Position numbers and translations under genes: made by a program. From assembly GCF_018614055.1 (NCBI RefSeq), contig NZ_JAGGPB010000048.1, positions 42,903 to 106,902 on the forward strand: 64,000 nucleotides of DNA, given 5' to 3'. The notes below the pieces were generated by a model. That model was not told where the DNA came from. It did not search any database and saw only the letters and a list, made by a program, of their open reading frames with translations. Source of the stretch: Streptomyces sp. ISL-98 (lineage in GTDB: Bacteria > Actinomycetota > Actinomycetes > Streptomycetales > Streptomycetaceae). The number at the start of each line of letters is the position of its first letter. The stretch's first letter is position 1. Below, one piece after another: positions 18,015 to 29,416 of the stretch.

Positions 18015-19775
18015 TCAGCCGAAGATGTTGTACTGCTGCCAGCCGGTTCCGATGTTGATGCGTGTGGCGAAGATCTCCGAGGAGGCCTTGCCCGTACCCG
18101 GGTAGAGGTAGAGCGTGCCACCGGGCGTACGGGCCAGGTAGTCGGCCTTGCCGTCACCGGTGATGTCGCCGGCCGCGTCGAAGGCGTTGTAGCCGCTCCA
18201 CGTACGGACCTCCTGGCGGGCGGAGAAGGCGGCGGTGCCGGCCTTGCCCGTGCCCTTGTAGAGGAACATCTCCGAGGTGCTGGACTTGCGTGCGATCAGG
18301 TCGGCCTTGCCGTCGCCGGTGAAGTCACCGTTGCCGCGTACCGAGTTGTACTGGCTCCAGCCGGTGCCGACCTGGACGCGGGCCTCGAAGGTGCCGTTGC
18401 CCTTGCCCGGGTAGATCCACAGGACGCCCGAGGAGTCGATGGACAGCATGTCGGGCAGGGCGTCGCCGGTGACGTCACCGGGGACGATGATCTGCCGCCT
18501 GGTGCTCCAGCTGGACGCGATCTTCGTCTCGGCCCAGGTCTCGGTGGACGGCACCCAGTGCAGCCAGTAGACGTCGCCGCTGCCCTTGACCCGGATGACG
18601 ATGTCCTCGTAACCGTCCCGGTTGAGGTCGGTCTGGAGGATCACATTGGTGCCGCTGAAGTCGCCCCAGGAGACGCGCGTGGCGAACGAGGTGCCCTTTG
18701 ACGTGTACTGGAACAGCTCGCCGCCGGTGCTGCGGCGGGCGAAGACGTCGGCCCGGTGGTCACCGGAGATGTTGGCGTCGTCGACGCGCGGGACGACGGA
18801 GCCGGCGTACGTGCTGACCTTGCTGTAGACGCTGTAGGCGCCCTTCTCCACGCAGTCCTCGATGCCCCACGAGACGACGCCGACGATCTTGCCGCCGACG
18901 ACCAGGGGGCCGCCCGAGTCACCGTTGCAGGCCGACACGGTGCCGCTGTCCTGGCCGCTCGCGGGCTGGCCGGCGCAGACCATGTGGCCCTTGACGAACT
19001 CGCCGCCGAGCTGCCAATTGGCGCACGTGGTGTCGGAGTTGATGGGCAGGGTCGCCTTGCGGAGCGTCGGCGAGATGTTGTCGTTGGTGGAGCTGGTGCG
19101 GCCCCAGCCGTAGACGGTGGCGCTGGTGCCCGGCTTGTACGACGTCGTGTCGTCCGACTTCGTGATGTTGATCGGCGTGGCCTTGACGGGGGCAGCCAGG
19201 GTCAGGACCGCGATGTCGTTGTCCAGCGTGGTGTCGCTGTACGACGGGTGGTTCCACTGGCGCCAGACACCGGTGACCGCGCCGCCGTGGCCGTCGGCGG
19301 TCGCCAGCTTCTCGGTGCCGGTGACGACGACGCCCTTGTTCTTCCAGTCGGCACCCTTGACGCAGTGGGCGGCGGTGAGGATCTTCGTCGGCGCGATGAC
19401 GGCGCCGCCGCAGAAGAACGAGTTGTCGCCGTCCTCGTAGAAGAGCTGCGCCATCCACGGGGCCGAGGAGATGGTGGTCGTCGTACCACCGATGATCTTC
19501 GGGTCGATGGTCGAGTCCGACGAGCTCGTGGAGAACTTCGACGCCTGCGGCGGCTGGTCGGCGCTCTTCGCGGCGGACGCGAGGCGGGCTTCCAGCTCGG
19601 CCTGCGAGGGGCCGCTGACGGCGGGCTCGGCGGTGGGCTTCGGGACCGGCACCGCGGCATTGGCCGGCGCCATGAGCATCACGCCCGCAACTGCGGCGGC
19701 GATCGCGGCGGTGGCGGCCGGTACGGCTATCCGTATCCGGCGGCGGTGCTTCCCGCCCTGCTTGCCAGAGATCAC
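18015..19775 (-). CDS. Secreted trypsin-like serine protease with FG-GAP/VCBS repeats
   Basis: 586-aa extracellular protein. A signal peptide (basic RRRIRIAV, hydrophobic core, ANAA cleavage site) is followed by a propeptide-like segment and an S1 protease domain beginning at IIGG. The triad is complete: TAAHC, DNDIAVL, GDSGGP. The C-terminal ~250 residues hold FG-GAP/VCBS repeats with calcium-loop sequences such as DFTGDGKAD and DITGDGKAD. GTG 19775 has AGGAG 6 nt upstream; the frame runs 17 codons further. The repeats probably form a beta-propeller for substrate or wall binding. Confidence 0.93.
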   Translation of the reverse strand: MISGKQGGKHRRRIRIAVPAATAAIAAAVAGVMLMAPANAAVPVPKPTAEPAVSGPSQAELEARLASAAKSADQPPQASKFSTSSSDSTIDPKIIGGTTTTISSAPWMAQLFYEDGDNSFFCGGAVIAPTKILTAAHCVKGADWKNKGVVVTGTEKLATADGHGGAVTGVWRQWNHPSYSDTTLDNDIAVLTLAAPVKATPINITKSDDTTSYKPGTSATVYGWGRTSSTNDNISPTLRKATLPINSDTTCANWQLGGEFVKGHMVCAGQPASGQDSGTVSACNGDSGGPLVVGGKIVGVVSWGIEDCVEKGAYSVYSKVSTYAGSVVPRVDDANISGDHRADVFARRSTGGELFQYTSKGTSFATRVSWGDFSGTNVILQTDLNRDGYEDIVIRVKGSGDVYWLHWVPSTETWAETKIASSWSTRRQIIVPGDVTGDALPDMLSIDSSGVLWIYPGKGNGTFEARVQVGTGWSQYNSVRGNGDFTGDGKADLIARKSSTSEMFLYKGTGKAGTAAFSARQEVRTWSGYNAFDAAGDITGDGKADYLARTPGGTLYLYPGTGKASSEIFATRINIGTGWQQYNIFG

Positions 19776-19944
19776 TCGGGACTCCTGTTCAAGATCTATG
19801 AGGACGCCCCAAATGGATCCCCCCACCTGTGGCCGGTTGATCGTACGACCGACTCCCGTTCAACGACAGCCACTTGTGACCAACGAGTGACTACAACTTG
19901 ACAACATCTCCCCGTAAAACAGGTTTACGGCCGGACACAACAAA

Positions 19945-19974
19945 GCCGCCCCGCCACTTTCGTGACGGGGCGGC
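19945..19974 (-). terminator. Hairpin terminator of rho
   Basis: GCCGCCCCG (19945-19953) pairs with 19966-19974; an inner CAC/GTG pairing extends the stem. It lies about 20 nt beyond the rho stop on the minus strand. Confidence 0.75.
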
Positions 19975-19993
19975 CGAGTTGGCGCTGCGGCGG

Positions 19994-22096
<2,103 letters not shown>

Positions 22097-22427
22097 GAAG
22101 GGTCCTTCCCTGGAGCGGACGTCGGCCTGTCTGGCTCGGCGACCGGTTGTGCTGTCCGACTGCGGTCTTGGAAAACCGTGCCGGGGCGGTGGTCCGCCGG
22201 ATACGGCGGAGGAGATAAACGTGCTGGATTCCGGCTCTTTACCGGTTCCGGAGCGTGCTCGAAACTGCTCAGGCAGGCTGCTCAGGCAGTTGGGGAGGCT
22301 CCCGGAAGAATGGTGGTCCCGAACGGGGACACGATGCACCGCGCCACAAGGACGCCGGGTGCAGACTTGAGATTAACACTACCGGATCCAACAAATATTC
22401 CCCCTCTCGTTCACCGGCAATCGCGTG

Positions 22428-23348
22428 TCACGACGAGCCGAGCGGCAAAACGCTCGCGCCCGTGGCGTCGAGAGCCAGCCTGTTGGCTGCCCACCCCTCG
22501 CCCGCCAGCTGTGCGACCTTGTCGGCCGCACTGTCCTCGACCAGAGCGAGCACCGTAGGGCCCGCACCGGAGATGACTGCTGGGACGCCGTCCGCGCGCA
22601 GTCGGTTGACCAGGGCCACGCTCTCCGGCATCGCCGGGGCGCGGTAGTCCTGGTGAAGTCGGTCTTCTGTGGCCGCGAGCAGGAACTCGGGACGCCTGGT
22701 CAGAGCCTCCACGAGCAGTGCCGCGCGGCCCGCGTTGGCCGCCGCGTCCACGTGCGGGACGGTACGCGGCAGCAGTCCGCGGGCGGTCTCCGTCAGCACC
22801 GGCTTTCCGGGTACGAAGACCACCGGAACGATGGAATCTGCGGGGTCCATCCTGATCGCCCGCGCCGCGCCCCCGTCGGTCCATGCCAGCGTGAAGCCGC
22901 CGAGCAGGCAGGCGGCGACATTGTCGGGGTGGCCCTCGATCTCGGTCGCCAGCTCCAGCAGGGCGGCGTCGTCGAGCTTCGCGTCGCCGCCTATGGTCAC
23001 GGCGCGCGCGGCGACGATGCCGGCGCAGATGGCGGCGGAGCTGGAGCCGAGGCCGCGGCCGTGCGGGATGCGGTTGGCGCAGACGACTTCGAGGCCGCGC
23101 GGCTGTCCGCCGAGCAGGTCGAAGGCCGTACGCAGCGACCGTACGAGCAGGTGACTCTCGTCGCGGGGCAGCGTCTCGGCGCCCTCACCTGCGATGTCGA
23201 CGTGCAGGCCGGAGTCGGCGACCCGGACGACGACATCGTCGTAGAGCCCCAGCGACAGGCCCAGGGCATCGAAGCCAGGACCGAGATTGGCGCTGGTGGC
23301 GGGAACGCGCACCCTTACGGCGGCGGCGCGGAACGCGGGACCGGCCAT
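22428..23348 (-). CDS. thrB: Homoserine kinase
   Basis: Phosphorylates homoserine in threonine synthesis. 306-aa GHMP kinase: PATSANLGPGFDALG at the N-terminus, ATP loop PHGRGLGSSSAA (about 95-106) and SGAGPTVLAL near the C-terminus. ATG 23348 with AAGGAG upstream. It lies 280 nt downstream of thrC across a hairpin and a tandem-repeat leader, so it may have its own promoter. Confidence 0.97.
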   Translation of the reverse strand: MAGPAFRAAAVRVRVPATSANLGPGFDALGLSLGLYDDVVVRVADSGLHVDIAGEGAETLPRDESHLLVRSLRTAFDLLGGQPRGLEVVCANRIPHGRGLGSSSAAICAGIVAARAVTIGGDAKLDDAALLELATEIEGHPDNVAACLLGGFTLAWTDGGAARAIRMDPADSIVPVVFVPGKPVLTETARGLLPRTVPHVDAAANAGRAALLVEALTRRPEFLLAATEDRLHQDYRAPAMPESVALVNRLRADGVPAVISGAGPTVLALVEDSAADKVAQLAGEGWAANRLALDATGASVLPLGSS

Positions 23349-23370
23349 CGCTCGACGACTCTCCTTGTGG

Positions 23371-23415
23371 GACTGCGGGATTTTCACTGCGACATTTTGA
23401 GACTGCGACATTTTG
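23371..23415. repeat. Three tandem 15-nt repeats in the thrB leader
   Basis: Three adjacent 15-nt units: 23371-23385, 23386-23400 and 23401-23415. They are variants of GACTGCGACATTTTG; the first differs at GGG and the second is shifted by one base. They sit 22-67 nt upstream of the thrB start codon. Confidence 0.75.
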
Positions 23416-23515
23416 CAGGACGTACGAACACCCGAAGGCCATGACGGCGGCAGCACCGCGGCATATGCGGCGGGGCGGGTTGAGTACAGCCTATCGAAGG
23501 AAGGTTCTGTGACGA

Positions 23516-23571
23516 CATAGGGCGCACAGGAGGCGCACGATGCGTGTCGCGTACCGTCCTGTGCGCCTATG
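23516..23571 (-). terminator. Long hairpin downstream of thrC
   Basis: CATAGGGCGCACAGGA (23516-23531) pairs with TCCTGTGCGCCTATG (23557-23571) with one bulged base and a 25-nt loop. It is placed about 60 nt after the thrC stop, so termination or attenuation between thrC and thrB is plausible. Confidence 0.55.
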
Positions 23572-23627
23572 TCTGACCTTACGGCCTTTACGTTTGCGCT
23601 TGAGCCCGCGTTTGTGCGCTTCTGCGC

Positions 23628-24698
23628 CTACGCGAGGCCGAGGCGCTCTGCGGCCGTGGCGGCGTCCACCGGCACCGTGACCGGCTGCGGCGCTCCCGCC
23701 ACCGCCCAGTCCGGGTCCTTGAGGCCGTTTCCGGTCACTGTGCACACGATCTTCTGGCCGGGGTCGACCTTGCCCTGTTCGGCGGCCTTGAGCAGACCGG
23801 CGACGCTGGCCGCCGACGCGGGCTCGACGAAGACGCCCTCCTGCGCGGCCAACAGCCGGTAGGCGCGAAGGATCTCACGGTCCGTCACCTCGTCGATGAA
23901 GCCGCCCGACTCGTCCCGCGCCTCAAGGGCGTACTGCCACGAGGCGGGGTTGCCGATGCGAATCGCGGTGGCGACGGTGTGCGGGTCCTTGACGACCTCG
24001 CCGCGCACGATGGGCGCCGAGCCGGAAGCCTGGAAGCCCCACATTCGGGGGGTGTGCGTGGCGATGTTGTCGGCCGCGTATTCGCGGTAGCCGCGCCAGT
24101 ACGCCGTGATGTTTCCGGCGTTGCCGACGGGAAGTACGTGAATGTCGGGGGCGTCACCGAGCGCGTCGACGATCTCGAAGGCGGCGGTCTTCTGGCCCTC
24201 GATACGGACCGGGTTGACCGAATTGACCAGCGCCACCGGGTAGTTGTCCGACAGGCCGCGTGCCAGCGTCAGACAGTCGTCGAAGTTTCCGTCGACCTGG
24301 AGGATCTTGGCGCCGTGGATCAGCGCCTGGCCCATCTTGCCGAGCGCGATCTTGCCCTGCGGCACGAGTACGGCGCAGACCATTCCGGCGCGTACGGCAT
24401 AGGCGGCGGCCGAGGCCGACGTATTGCCGGTGGAGGCGCAGATGACGGCCTGCGCGCCCTCTTCCTTGGCGCGGGTGATCGCCATGGTCATGCCGCGGTC
24501 CTTGAAGGACCCGGTGGGGTTGGCGCCCTCGACCTTGAGGAACACCTCGCAACCCGTGCGCTCGGAGAGGACCTGCGCCAGTACGAGCGGCGTACCGCCC
24601 TCACCGAGCGTGACGACCGGCGTCGTCGCCGTCACCGGAAGACGGTCCCGGTATTCCTCGATGATGCCCCGCCACTGGTGGGTGCCCTTGCTGGTCAT
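23628..24698 (-). CDS. thrC: Threonine synthase
   Basis: PLP enzyme converting O-phosphohomoserine to threonine, 356 aa. The Schiff-base lysine is Lys66 in NPTGSFKDRGM; the phosphate-binding Gly-rich loop is LPVGNAGN. It starts 6 nt after the hom stop, so hom-thrC form an operon. Confidence 0.98.
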   Translation of the reverse strand: MTSKGTHQWRGIIEEYRDRLPVTATTPVVTLGEGGTPLVLAQVLSERTGCEVFLKVEGANPTGSFKDRGMTMAITRAKEEGAQAVICASTGNTSASAAAYAVRAGMVCAVLVPQGKIALGKMGQALIHGAKILQVDGNFDDCLTLARGLSDNYPVALVNSVNPVRIEGQKTAAFEIVDALGDAPDIHVLPVGNAGNITAYWRGYREYAADNIATHTPRMWGFQASGSAPIVRGEVVKDPHTVATAIRIGNPASWQYALEARDESGGFIDEVTDREILRAYRLLAAQEGVFVEPASAASVAGLLKAAEQGKVDPGQKIVCTVTGNGLKDPDWAVAGAPQPVTVPVDAATAAERLGLA

Positions 24699-24704
24699 GG
24701 GTCC

Positions 24705-26006
24705 TTACTCCCCTTCAACACGCATGATGCTGGCGACACCGCGCACGGTGTCGAGCTTGCGCAGCGCTTCGACGGTCCCCGAAAGGGCGGCGTCGGGCGC
24801 GCGGTGGGTGACGACGACGAGAGACGCCTCGCCGTCTCCGTCCGGTCGGCCTTGCTGGCGGACCGTATCAATCGATACGCCGTGCTCGGCGAAGACCGTG
24901 GCGACCTGGGCGAGTACGCCCGGCTTGTCGGCCACGTCGAGGCTGATGTGGTACCGCGTGACAACCTCGCCCATCGGGCTGACGGGCAGCCGGGTGTACG
25001 CGGATTCGCCGGGCCCGGTGGTCGCGGCGACGATGTTCCGGCAGACGGCGACGAGGTCGCCGAGCACGGCCGACGCGGTCGGCGCACCGCCGGCGCCGGG
25101 ACCGTAGAACATCAGCTGCCCGGCCGCCTCGGCCTCGATGAAGACCGCGTTGTACGCCTCGCGTACGGAGGCCAGCGGGTGGGTCAGCGGGATCATCGCG
25201 GGGTGGACGCGCGCGGTGACGGACTTGCCGTCGGCGGCGCGCTCACAGATGGCGAGCAGCTTGACCGTGCACCCCATGCGCTTCGCGGAGGCGATGTCGG
25301 AGGCAGTGACCTCGGTGAGCCCCTCGCGGTGTACGTCGCCGATCCGCACCCGGGTGTGGAAGGCGATTCCGGCGAGGATGGCGGCCTTGGCGGCGGCGTC
25401 GAATCCCTCGACGTCGGCGGTGGGGTCGGCTTCGGCGTAACCGAGCGCGGTGGCCTCGTCGAGCGCCTCGGAGTAACCGGCTCCGCTCGTGTCCATCTTG
25501 TCGAGGATGAAGTTGGTCGTGCCGTTGACGATCCCGAGCACGCGGTTGACTTTGTCCCCGGCGAGGGACTCGCGCAGCGGCCGTACAAGCGGAATGGCAC
25601 CGGCCACGGCGGCCTCGTAGTACAGATCCCGCCCGTGCTCTTCCGCAGCGGCGTGCAGGGCCGCGCCGTCCTCGGCGAGCAGCGCCTTGTTCGCGGAGAC
25701 GACCGACGCGCCGTGCTCGAAGGCGGTCGTGATGAGCGTACGGGCGGGCTCGATGCCGCCGATCACCTCGATGACGACGTCGATGTCGCCCCGTTTGACC
25801 AGGGCGGTCGCGTCGGTGGTGACCAGCTCGGGATCGATGCCCTCACGGACCTTGGAGGGACGCCGCACCGCGACCCCTGCGAGCTCGACAGGGGCCCCGA
25901 TGCGGGCGGCGAGGTCGTCGGCGTGCGTCGTCATGATGCGCGCCACCTCTGAGCCGACCACACCACAGCCCAGCAGCGCCACCTTCAGCGGACGCGTACG
26001 CATCAT
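24705..26006 (-). CDS. hom: Homoserine dehydrogenase
   Basis: Reduces aspartate semialdehyde to homoserine. 433 aa: NAD(P)-binding GCGVVGSE (13-20), catalytic region with GTTNFILDKM, and a C-terminal ACT domain (HISLDVADKPGVLAQVA) that gives threonine feedback. Two ATGs open the gene; GAGGT lies just upstream of the first. lysA is 95 nt upstream. Confidence 0.98.
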   Translation of the reverse strand: MMRTRPLKVALLGCGVVGSEVARIMTTHADDLAARIGAPVELAGVAVRRPSKVREGIDPELVTTDATALVKRGDIDVVIEVIGGIEPARTLITTAFEHGASVVSANKALLAEDGAALHAAAEEHGRDLYYEAAVAGAIPLVRPLRESLAGDKVNRVLGIVNGTTNFILDKMDTSGAGYSEALDEATALGYAEADPTADVEGFDAAAKAAILAGIAFHTRVRIGDVHREGLTEVTASDIASAKRMGCTVKLLAICERAADGKSVTARVHPAMIPLTHPLASVREAYNAVFIEAEAAGQLMFYGPGAGGAPTASAVLGDLVAVCRNIVAATTGPGESAYTRLPVSPMGEVVTRYHISLDVADKPGVLAQVATVFAEHGVSIDTVRQQGRPDGDGEASLVVVTHRAPDAALSGTVEALRKLDTVRGVASIMRVEGE

Positions 26007-26101
26007 CCGACCTCGTTTCCTCTAAAACTTGAGTGTGAACCAGTCTCACTCACTGGACGGGAGTTTCTGCCCCTCGTCCAGATTGCGAGACATCTATTTC
26101 A

Positions 26102-27493
26102 TCAGCCGACATCAAGACGCAGGAGATCTTCCTCCGTCTCGCGCCGGACAATCACGCGCGCCTCACCATCATTGACGGCGACGACGGGCGGGCGCAGCGA
26201 GTGGTTGTAGTTGCTCGCCATGGAACGGCAGTAAGCGCCGGTGGCGGGCACGGCAATCAGATCCCCGGGCGCGAGATCGGCGGGCAGGAAAGCATCCCGG
26301 ACCACAATGTCCCCGCTCTCGCAGTGCTTGCCGACGACGCGGCTGAGCATCGGCTCGGCGTCGGAGGTCCGGGACACGAGAGCCACGCTGTACTCGGCGT
26401 CGTACAGGGCGGTGCGGATGTTGTCCGACATGCCGCCGTCCACGCTGACGTACGTACGCAGGCCCTCCAGCGGCTTGATGGTGCCGACCTCGTAGAGCGT
26501 GAAGGCGGTGGGCCCGACGATGGCGCGTCCCGGCTCGACGGAGATACGGGGGGTGGCCAGCCCGTGCGCCTCGCACTCCCGGCCGACGATCTCGTTCAGC
26601 GCCTTGGCGATCTCGTGCGGCTCGGCGGGGTCGTCCTCGGAGGTGTACGCGATGCCGAGGCCGCCGCCGAGGTCGATCTCGGGCAGCTCGACGCCGTGCT
26701 CGTCCCGTACGTCGGCAAGCAGCTGAACGACGCGCCGCGCGGAGACCTCGAACCCGGCCATGTCGAAGATCTGGGACCCGATGTGCGAGTGAATCCCGAC
26801 AAGCTCGATCCCGTCGAGCTTGAGGGCCCGCCGCACGGCTTCGGCGGCCTCCCCGCCGGCGAGCCCGATCCCGAACTTCTGGTCCTCGTGGGCGGTCGCG
26901 ATGAACTCATGCGTATGAGCCTCGACGCCGACCGTCACCCGGATCTGGACGCGCTGCCGCTTACCCATGCTCTGCGCGATGTGCGCGACGCGGACAATCT
27001 CCTGGAAGGAGTCGAGAACGATCCGCCCGACGCCCAGACGTACGGCGCGCTCGATTTCTTCGGTGGACTTGTTGTTCCCATGAAAAGCAATGCGCTCGGG
27101 GGGCATGCCGACGTCGAGGGCGGTAGTCAGCTCGCCGCCGGAGCACACATCGAGATTCAGCCCCTCTTCCATCAGCCAGCGGACGACGGCCCGCGAGAGG
27201 AAGGCCTTGCCCGCGTAGAACACGTCCGCGTCCGGCCCGAAGGCGTCGGCCCATGCCCGGCAGCGGGCGCGGAAGTCGCTCTCGTCGAGGAAGTAGGCGG
27301 GCGTACCGAACTCCTCGGCGAGGCGGCTGACTTCGATGCCGCCGACGGTGACTACGCCGTCGCTGTTACGTCGTACGGTCCGGGCCCAGACCTTCTCGTC
27401 GAGGACGTTGAGGTCGGCCGGCGGGGCGGTGTAGTGCCCCTCGGGGTAGACGTCGGCGTGACGGGGCCCGGCGGGGTGTGCGGAACGGCTCAT
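26102..27493 (-). CDS. lysA: Diaminopimelate decarboxylase
   Basis: Last step of lysine synthesis, decarboxylating meso-DAP. 463 aa, fold-type III PLP enzyme; PLP lysine in FYAGKAFLS, GIHSHIGSQI and the EPGRAIVGP motif are present. ATG 27493 gives the family N-terminus; the same frame runs open far upstream through nrtL antisense-free sequence but is not coding there. It starts 16 nt after nrtL, suggesting an nrtL-lysA unit. Confidence 0.97.
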   Translation of the reverse strand: MSRSAHPAGPRHADVYPEGHYTAPPADLNVLDEKVWARTVRRNSDGVVTVGGIEVSRLAEEFGTPAYFLDESDFRARCRAWADAFGPDADVFYAGKAFLSRAVVRWLMEEGLNLDVCSGGELTTALDVGMPPERIAFHGNNKSTEEIERAVRLGVGRIVLDSFQEIVRVAHIAQSMGKRQRVQIRVTVGVEAHTHEFIATAHEDQKFGIGLAGGEAAEAVRRALKLDGIELVGIHSHIGSQIFDMAGFEVSARRVVQLLADVRDEHGVELPEIDLGGGLGIAYTSEDDPAEPHEIAKALNEIVGRECEAHGLATPRISVEPGRAIVGPTAFTLYEVGTIKPLEGLRTYVSVDGGMSDNIRTALYDAEYSVALVSRTSDAEPMLSRVVGKHCESGDIVVRDAFLPADLAPGDLIAVPATGAYCRSMASNYNHSLRPPVVAVNDGEARVIVRRETEEDLLRLDVG

Positions 27494-27509
27494 GGTTCTT
27501 CTGTCTCTC

Positions 27510-28454
27510 TCACAGATGTTCGGGGGCACTGATGCCGAGCAAGGACAGGCCGCCGGCGAGCACCGTCCCGGTGGCCTCGGCGAGGGCCAGTCGGGAGCGG
27601 TGGGCGACCGAGGGTTTCTCGTCGCCGAGAGGCAGGACGGGGTGGGCGTCGTGAAAGCGGAAGAAGCTTTCGGCGGTCGCGTCGAGGTAACGGGCGAGCC
27701 GGTCGGGGGCGCGGTGGCGGGCGGCGGCTTCGAGGACGACGGGGTAGTCGGCGAGGGCGCCGAGGAGGGGCGCGGCGTGGCGTCCGTAAGCCGCTTCGTC
27801 ACGTGCTTCGAACCCGAGGGCGGCGGCATTACGGGTGAGCGCCCGGGCGCGGGCGTGGGCGTACCGGACGCGGAAGAGGGGGTTGCTCTCGCGCTGAACG
27901 AGGAGGTCGTCGGGGCGGGCGACGGAGGTGGGCCAGAGGACACTCCACACGGCGGCGTCACGCCCGAGCCGGCCGACGACCTCCCGGAAACCACCGTCCG
28001 CCGCCCCACTCCTCACAACGGTCACGCCCTGGGCCTGCATCAGCCGGGCGACGGCGTCGCCATGGGCCCCGGCCGCGACTTGGACGACCTGGCCGGCTCC
28101 GTCGACAGAGGTCCCGTGCCCGTACGAGCTGCGCTGGATGAGGACGGTACGTACGACGGCATCCTGAGCAGGGCGGACGAGCGTGAAATTCAAGAATCCC
28201 GGCCCGGTGATCTCGACGTCGGCGATCTGCTCGTCGACGACGAGGATGCGACGGAGAATCTCGGCCACTTCGCGGGCGGGCAAACTCGCCGACCCAGCCA
28301 GCTTGAGGGCGACATTGGAGGCGTAATCCCCACGCCCCCCGGGCCGCGGCCGCTCGACGACGGCCCGCTCCGGCACCGGCGCTCGCAACACGTCCTCCTC
28401 GACGGCGCGACGCACGGCGCGCAGCACGGTACGGGAGAGCTCGGCGGGGGTCAC
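27510..28454 (-). CDS. nrtL: ArgS-related anticodon-binding protein (NrtL)
   Basis: 314-aa paralogue of arginyl-tRNA synthetase found upstream of lysA in streptomycetes. The N-terminal ~110 residues match the ArgRS-specific N domain (GDYASNVALKLA, ITGPGFLNF). The C-terminal part matches the DALR anticodon-binding domain (RYAHARARAL). The Rossmann aminoacylation core with HIGH and KMSKS is missing, so it cannot charge tRNA. GTG 28454 has no clear ribosome site. Likely roles are tRNA binding or regulation, but no function is shown here. Confidence 0.85.
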   Translation of the reverse strand: MTPAELSRTVLRAVRRAVEEDVLRAPVPERAVVERPRPGGRGDYASNVALKLAGSASLPAREVAEILRRILVVDEQIADVEITGPGFLNFTLVRPAQDAVVRTVLIQRSSYGHGTSVDGAGQVVQVAAGAHGDAVARLMQAQGVTVVRSGAADGGFREVVGRLGRDAAVWSVLWPTSVARPDDLLVQRESNPLFRVRYAHARARALTRNAAALGFEARDEAAYGRHAAPLLGALADYPVVLEAAARHRAPDRLARYLDATAESFFRFHDAHPVLPLGDEKPSVAHRSRLALAEATGTVLAGGLSLLGISAPEHL

Positions 28455-28532
28455 GGGACAAGCGTATGGGAGGAGGGGGGTCCCTTAGCGAACCGGTTTC
28501 GCCATCCGGTCACGGGCGTCGGCTGAGGGCCC

Positions 28533-28967
28533 TCACCCGACGGCACTCCCCGCCTGCCCGGCCTCATGCCTGCCGTCGGCAGACGGCGGCTCCTCCTGGT
28601 GCATCAGCTGCCGTACGAGCCTGACCAGCGCGGCCGGCTCGAAGGGCTTGGCGAGAAAGGCGTCGACGCCGGAGGCGAGGCCGCTCTCCACCTCGTACTG
28701 CGTACAGGCGCTGATGATCGCGACGGGCAGATGAGACGTCCGCGGGTCGTCGCGGAGGCGGGCGGCCGTACGCAAACCGTCGAGGCGCGGCATGACGACG
28801 TCGAGCGTGACGACATCAGGCCTGACCCGCTCGACAATGTCCAGACACTCGGCACCATCGGCCGCGGTCACTACCTCGAAGCCCTCCAGCTCGAGATTGA
28901 CCCTGATCAACTGCCGGATGACCTTGTTGTCGTCCACAACAAGCACCCGACCGGACGCCCCTGGCAC
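28533..28967 (-). CDS. Single-domain response regulator
   Basis: 144-aa CheY-like receiver with no output domain. Acidic pair in VVDDNK, phospho-acceptor Asp in VVTLDVVMPRLDG, and Lys in AKPFEP are all present. GTG 28967 gives the conserved PGASGRVLVVDD start, although the ribosome site is weak; the frame is open to 29102. No kinase gene is adjacent, so its partner is unknown. Confidence 0.85.
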   Translation of the reverse strand: MPGASGRVLVVDDNKVIRQLIRVNLELEGFEVVTAADGAECLDIVERVRPDVVTLDVVMPRLDGLRTAARLRDDPRTSHLPVAIISACTQYEVESGLASGVDAFLAKPFEPAALVRLVRQLMHQEEPPSADGRHEAGQAGSAVG

Positions 28968-29130
28968 AACTCGAGGGTAGGTTGCCGCCCGGGGCTGCGT
29001 CCGGGTTTTGTCCACTTCCACCCCGTGCGGGGTACGGCGACGATGCGGCCGGGGAACGAAATACCTGTTCATGGTCACCCGGCAGGAGCTGGTAGTGTTC
29101 AACCCGTCGCCACGCTTACTGCGGCGGTAC

Positions 29131-29202
29131 GCCCCCGTAGCTCAGGGGATAGAGCAACGGCCTCCGGAGCCGTGTGCGCAGGTTCGAATCCTGCCGGGGG
29201 CA
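29131..29202 (+). tRNA. tRNA-Arg(CCG)
   Basis: 72-nt cloverleaf: acceptor GCCCCCG pairs with 29195-29201, D arm GCTC/GAGC, anticodon stem ACGGC/GCCGT with loop CTCCGGA (anticodon CCG, codon CGG), T arm with GTTCGAAT. The CCA end is not encoded. In streptomycetes such tRNA-Arg genes are known integration sites for conjugative elements; the variable gene content to the right fits that. Confidence 0.96.
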
Positions 29203-29220
29203 CCTTGTACGAGGTGCCCA

Positions 29221-29259
29221 AAGACCCCGCCATCAGCGCTTCGCTGAGAACGGGGTCTT
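29221..29259 (+). terminator. tRNA terminator hairpin
   Basis: AAGACCCCG (29221-29229) pairs with CGGGGTCTT (29251-29259), with an inner TCAGCG/CGCTGA stem. It ends in a short T run, 20 nt after the tRNA. Confidence 0.85.
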
Positions 29260-29416
29260 CGCGTATGCGCAGCCGTATGCCGCTCTGAGTAGCCGTATGA
29301 CGGACTCTGTGGACTATTCGTGGACACGATCTTGGCGCGTCGGCGCAGGTCGGCCGCGTCACGGGGAATGAGCGTGCCACTGGTACTCGCGTAACAGGTC
29401 CTCGATCTGAAAGTCC

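Noticed and set aside
29131..29202. attL/attR pair made by duplication of the tRNA-Arg 3' end.
   Set aside because: I saw no second copy of the GGTTCGAATCCTGCC segment in the window.
29260..29416. Minus-strand reading DLLREYQWHAHSP downstream of the GYD gene as an integrase end.
   Set aside because: About 24 codons are open and overlap the end of the GYD gene. I cannot link them to any family.
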